Positions 61,740-64,000 of a DNA stretch of 64,000 nt are shown here, in pieces. The DNA is from Tabrizicola sp. (lineage in GTDB: Bacteria > Pseudomonadota > Alphaproteobacteria > Rhodobacterales > Rhodobacteraceae). The first letter of the stretch is position 1; each line of letters opens with the position of its first letter. Position numbers and translations under genes: made by a program. The stretch covers positions 1 through 64,000 of the forward strand of contig NZ_JAEULO010000035.1 in the NCBI RefSeq assembly GCF_016793705.1, given 5' to 3'. The notes beneath the pieces are model-generated. The model was given only the letters and a program-made list of their open reading frames with translations. It searched no databases and was not told where the DNA came from.

Positions 61740-62517
61740 GACCGGCCATCAGGTCGCGCAGTTCCTGCCGGGCCGCGATGTTCGACAGGTTCAGCTGATC
61801 GACACCGGTGTCCTTGAGGTCCAGAAGCGTCAGCCCGCGCGGGAAGAGTTCGCGGAAGATCACCCGCTCGGAGAAGCCGTTCAGCACGCGAAAGCCGATG
61901 CGCCGGGACAGTTCCTCCAGCGCGGCGCCGACCTTCTTCTTGTTGTGCATCTGCTGGGCGCCAAGGCGGTTCCTGACCACGATCCAGTCGATCGGTTGCA
62001 GCCCCGCCTGCGCCCGCATCTGCCGCGCGCCCCAGACCATTTCGGAATAGATCGACGGCCCCTTGATCCTGCCGGTCAGCCCGTCCATCCGCGCCAGCAG
62101 GTCGAAATCGACGAAACTGTCGTTGAGCGGAGTGATCAGCGTGTCGGCCAGCGTATGCGCGACTTGGGACAGGCGCGTGTGGCTGCCGGGGCAGTCGATG
62201 ACGATATAATCCATCTCCCGGTCCATCGCCTCGATGGCGCGGGTCAGGCGCTGGTCCTGGGCGTTCTCGCCTTCGGCCAGGCTGGCGGCGTCGACCTCGG
62301 GCAGGAGGCGATAGTCCGGCGTGGGCAGGGTCAGGCCCGACTGGTCGAGAAAGGCGCGGCGGTTCTCGATGTACCGGCCGAAGGAGCGCTGGCGGAGGTC
62401 AAGGTCCAGTGCGCCGACCCTTTGCCCCAGCCGGGCGAGCGCGGTCGCGACATGCATGCAGGTGGTGGACTTGCCCGAGCCGCCCTTCTCGTTCCCGACG
62501 ACGATGATCCGCGCCAT
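61708..62517 (-). CDS. mipZ: Division-plane positioning ATPase MipZ
   Basis: 269 residues from the ATG at 62517. The deviant Walker A KGGSGKST is at 11-18, preceded by MARIIVVGNE; YIVIDCPGSHTRLSQVAHT and PLNDSFVDFDLLARMD are MipZ-type segments, not the chromosomal ParA ones. MipZ forms a gradient from the poles through ParB and inhibits FtsZ away from mid-cell. It is absent from many lineages but conserved in alphaproteobacteria. Confidence 0.93.
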   Translation of the reverse strand: MARIIVVGNEKGGSGKSTTCMHVATALARLGQRVGALDLDLRQRSFGRYIENRRAFLDQSGLTLPTPDYRLLPEVDAASLAEGENAQDQRLTRAIEAMDREMDYIVIDCPGSHTRLSQVAHTLADTLITPLNDSFVDFDLLARMDGLTGRIKGPSIYSEMVWGARQMRAQAGLQPIDWIVVRNRLGAQQMHNKKKVGAALEELSRRIGFRVLNGFSERVIFRELFPRGLTLLDLKDTGVDQLNLSNIAARQELRDLMAGLRLPSLTVGF

Positions 62518-62600
62518 GCTGTTCCCTGAATTGTCCCGGCGCTTTCTTATGCGGTGCGCTGGCGGGGGGGAAGCGGGATTTCGCCGAAGCGGCGGGAGCG

Positions 62601-62634
62601 GAAAAGCAAAGGGGCGCACCTTTCGGCGCGCCCC
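62601..62634 (-). terminator. Terminator after rpmE
   Basis: On the minus strand, GGGGCGC ... GCGCCCC (7-bp stem) is followed by TTTGCTTTT. It lies 23 bases after the rpmE stop and ends the rplS-rpmE run. Confidence 0.75.
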
Positions 62635-62656
62635 AGAACCTTGGCGTCGGCGCGGA

Positions 62657-62878
62657 TCAGAACCCGAGGCCGGCGTATTTGTTCTTGAACTTCGACACGC
62701 GGCCGCCGGTGTCCAGGAGCTTGGCCTGCTGGCCGGTCCAAGCCGGGTGCGCCAGCGGGTCGATGTCGAGCGACATGGTGTCGCCGTCCTTGCCCCAGGT
62801 CGAGCGCGTGGTGTAGGTCGAGCCGTCGGTCATCTTGACGGTGATCGTGTGGTAGTCGGGGTGAATTTCGGCTTTCAT
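62657..62878 (-). CDS. rpmE: Ribosomal protein L31 (zinc-independent form)
   Basis: 73 residues: [57 protein letters not shown] and [11 protein letters not shown], the L31 signature. There is no Cys, so the zinc CxxC of the classical form is replaced (MTDG in place of the CSCG region) and the protein would work without zinc. A part of the 50S subunit, central bridge. It follows rplS by 11 bases. Confidence 0.95.
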   Translation of the reverse strand: MKAEIHPDYHTITVKMTDGSTYTTRSTWGKDGDTMSLDIDPLAHPAWTGQQAKLLDTGGRVSKFKNKYAGLGF

Positions 62879-62889
62879 CGTCCCGCTCC

Positions 62890-63264
62890 TTATTCGGCTT
62901 TGGCTTTGTAGGTGGAATCTTCCGCGATCCGGGCGGATTTGCCACGGCGCGAGCGGAGGTAGTAAAGCTTGGCGCGACGGACCTTGCCGCGACGGACGAC
63001 CTCGATCGAGTCGATGTTGGTCGAGTAGAGCGGGAACACACGTTCCACGCCTTCGCCGAAAGAAATCTTGCGGACGGTGAACGAGGCGCCGATGGTCAGC
63101 CCGCCGTTGCGGCCGATACAGACGCCTTCGTAGGCCTGCACGCGGCTGCGCGAGCCTTCGGTCACCTTGTAGCCGACGCGAACGGTGTCGCCGGCCTTGA
63201 AGTCCGGGATGGTCTTGCCGAGGGCGGCGATCTGCTCCGCCTCGATCTGCGCGATGAGATTCAT
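62890..63264 (-). CDS. rplS: Ribosomal protein L19
   Basis: 124 residues. [40 protein letters not shown] and [20 protein letters not shown], then [20 protein letters not shown] and [20 protein letters not shown] are the complete L19 core. It lies between trmD and rpmE, the common alphaproteobacterial order. It binds 23S rRNA at the subunit interface. Confidence 0.98.
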   Translation of the reverse strand: MNLIAQIEAEQIAALGKTIPDFKAGDTVRVGYKVTEGSRSRVQAYEGVCIGRNGGLTIGASFTVRKISFGEGVERVFPLYSTNIDSIEVVRRGKVRRAKLYYLRSRRGKSARIAEDSTYKAKAE

Positions 63265-63542
63265 CTCGCGGGTTCCTTTTCTGCCTGCGGTATTTTCCGC
63301 AGAGGTGATGCCGCGCCAGAGCTTCCGGTCTTCGTCCGGGTCCCCCTTGCTTGCGCAAGAAGCCCGCCGCAGGTGGCGCCTGCTTTGATATGGCCGTCCC
63401 GTCGCGATGACCCTGCGGAAGAAGGCAGGCAGGCAAAGGGAATCGGGTCCGACGGGCTGAACGCCCCGGACCGGGCGCGTATAGGAGGAAGGGGGGGTCC
63501 GGTCAAGAGGTGGGCCGCATCATGGTGCGCCTGAAGACCACC

Positions 63543-64000
63543 CTACTTTCGCTTCGCCCAAAGGTCCGGGCGGCGGGCGCGGGTCAGCGTCTCGGACTGT
63601 TCGCGGCGCCATTTCGCGATCTCGCCGTGATTGCCGGATTGCAGGATCGCGGGGATGTCCTGGCCCTCCCAAGTGGCGGGGCGAGTGTATTGCGGATGCT
63701 CCAGAAGGCCGTCGGAGAAGCTTTCCTCCTCGGTCGAGGCGGCATTGCCGAGGACGCCGGGGAGGAGGCGGACGGTGGCGTCCAGCATCGCTTGCGCCGC
63801 GATCTCGCCGCCGGTGAGGACGAAATCGCCGAGCGAGACTTCCTCGACCTGGTGGTGGTCGAGGACACGCTGGTCCACGCCTTCAAAGCGACCGCAGAGG
63901 AGGGTGATGCCCTCTGCGGCGGCGAAGCGGCGGGCGGTGTCTTGGCTGAAGGGATTTCCCCGCGGGGACAGGTAGACCACGGGCCAGCGGGCACGGTCGA
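63543..64000 (-). CDS. trmD: tRNA (guanine37-N1)-methyltransferase TrmD, C-terminal part
   Basis: The frame is open to the window edge, so the N-terminus is missing; about 152 codons are visible. [60 protein letters not shown] and RLLPGVLGN are the knot-fold SAM site, and [20 protein letters not shown] with the terminal RRPDLW close the protein. It methylates G37 of tRNAs reading CNN codons and prevents frameshifts. A 278-base gap separates it from rplS. Confidence 0.97.
   Translation of the reverse strand, partial: DRARWPVVYLSPRGNPFSQDTARRFAAAEGITLLCGRFEGVDQRVLDHHQVEEVSLGDFVLTGGEIAAQAMLDATVRLLPGVLGNAASTEEESFSDGLLEHPQYTRPATWEGQDIPAILQSGNHGEIAKWRREQSETLTRARRPDLWAKRK

Overview
The window is a GC-rich stretch of an alphaproteobacterial chromosome, most probably a member of the Rhodobacterales (Paracoccaceae; Rhodobacter/Tabrizicola/Gemmobacter-like). 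This is an inference from gene content and order: a MipZ division-site ATPase, the trmD-rplS-rpmE block, hsp20 followed by a DUF1150 gene, a fused sulfate adenylyltransferase/APS kinase, a DUF1489 gene, a urease cluster with lineage-type small ORFs, and an xdhABC operon joined to a BMP-type nucleoside ABC transporter. No rRNA, tRNA, CRISPR array, transposase or integrase was seen. Most of the window is ordinary core and metabolic chromosome, densely packed with 1-8 nt stop/start overlaps.

Layout. 1-1100: the tail of a low-affinity iron permease family protein and an alpha/beta hydrolase. 1150-14280 (all minus): a nitrogen block with the urease operon (ureD, ureA, a 57-aa membrane ORF, ureB, a cyclase-family hydrolase, a CxxC carboxymuconolactone-decarboxylase-family protein, a 41-aa ORF, a Met-rich 104-aa protein, ureC, ureE, ureF, ureG) followed by the urea ABC importer urtABCDE. 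14650-22000: purK-purE, DUF465, an hsp20-DUF1150 pair behind a strong RpoH-type promoter, cytochrome b561, sat-cysC, a membrane protein, two tandem LprI-like exported proteins and rppH. 22000-28900: ctpA-envC-gpmI, two tandem DMT transporters and a 3-hydroxyisobutyrate-dehydrogenase-like enzyme. 28900-31000: a small plastic region with a GNAT-like gene, a decayed copy of the dehydrogenase C-terminus fused to the last bases of nrdJ, and a lower-GC membrane-protein gene. 31000-40100: nrdJ, a tetR/metallo-beta-lactamase-fold divergent pair with two matching operator-like sites, DUF1489, a third DMT transporter, hisG-hisZ-hisS and slyX. 40100-41640: an AT-rich islet with its own sigma70 promoter encoding a 43-aa single-pass membrane peptide and an HTH/ImmA-IrrE metallopeptidase. 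41640-48400: a palindrome cluster, a stand-alone ParB-like protein, a phospholipase-D-family protein, dnaE and a membrane protein. 48680-59450: xdhA-xdhB-xdhC, the BMP ABC transporter and a DAO-family flavoenzyme. 59460-64000: a glycosyltransferase, a GH25 lipoprotein, a small basic protein, mipZ, rpmE, rplS and the C-terminal part of trmD.

How the genes work together. Urea import (Urt) feeds the adjacent urease, whose nickel chaperones UreDEFG are all present. Xanthine dehydrogenase with its XdhC factor sits in one run with a nucleoside/purine-type importer; purine breakdown via urate can yield urea, so the two systems could serve one nitrogen-scavenging economy, although the enzymes between urate and urea are not in this window.

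The observations most worth a second look are: (i) a palindromic intergenic repeat (45-48 bp) that also lies in frame inside xdhB, where it supplies 15 residues of an insertion of roughly 40 residues; (ii) the 43-aa membrane peptide plus HTH/ImmA-type protease islet; (iii) the chimeric nrdJ/dehydrogenase scar; (iv) the hydrolase/CMD pair placed inside the urease operon; (v) paired operators at tetR.
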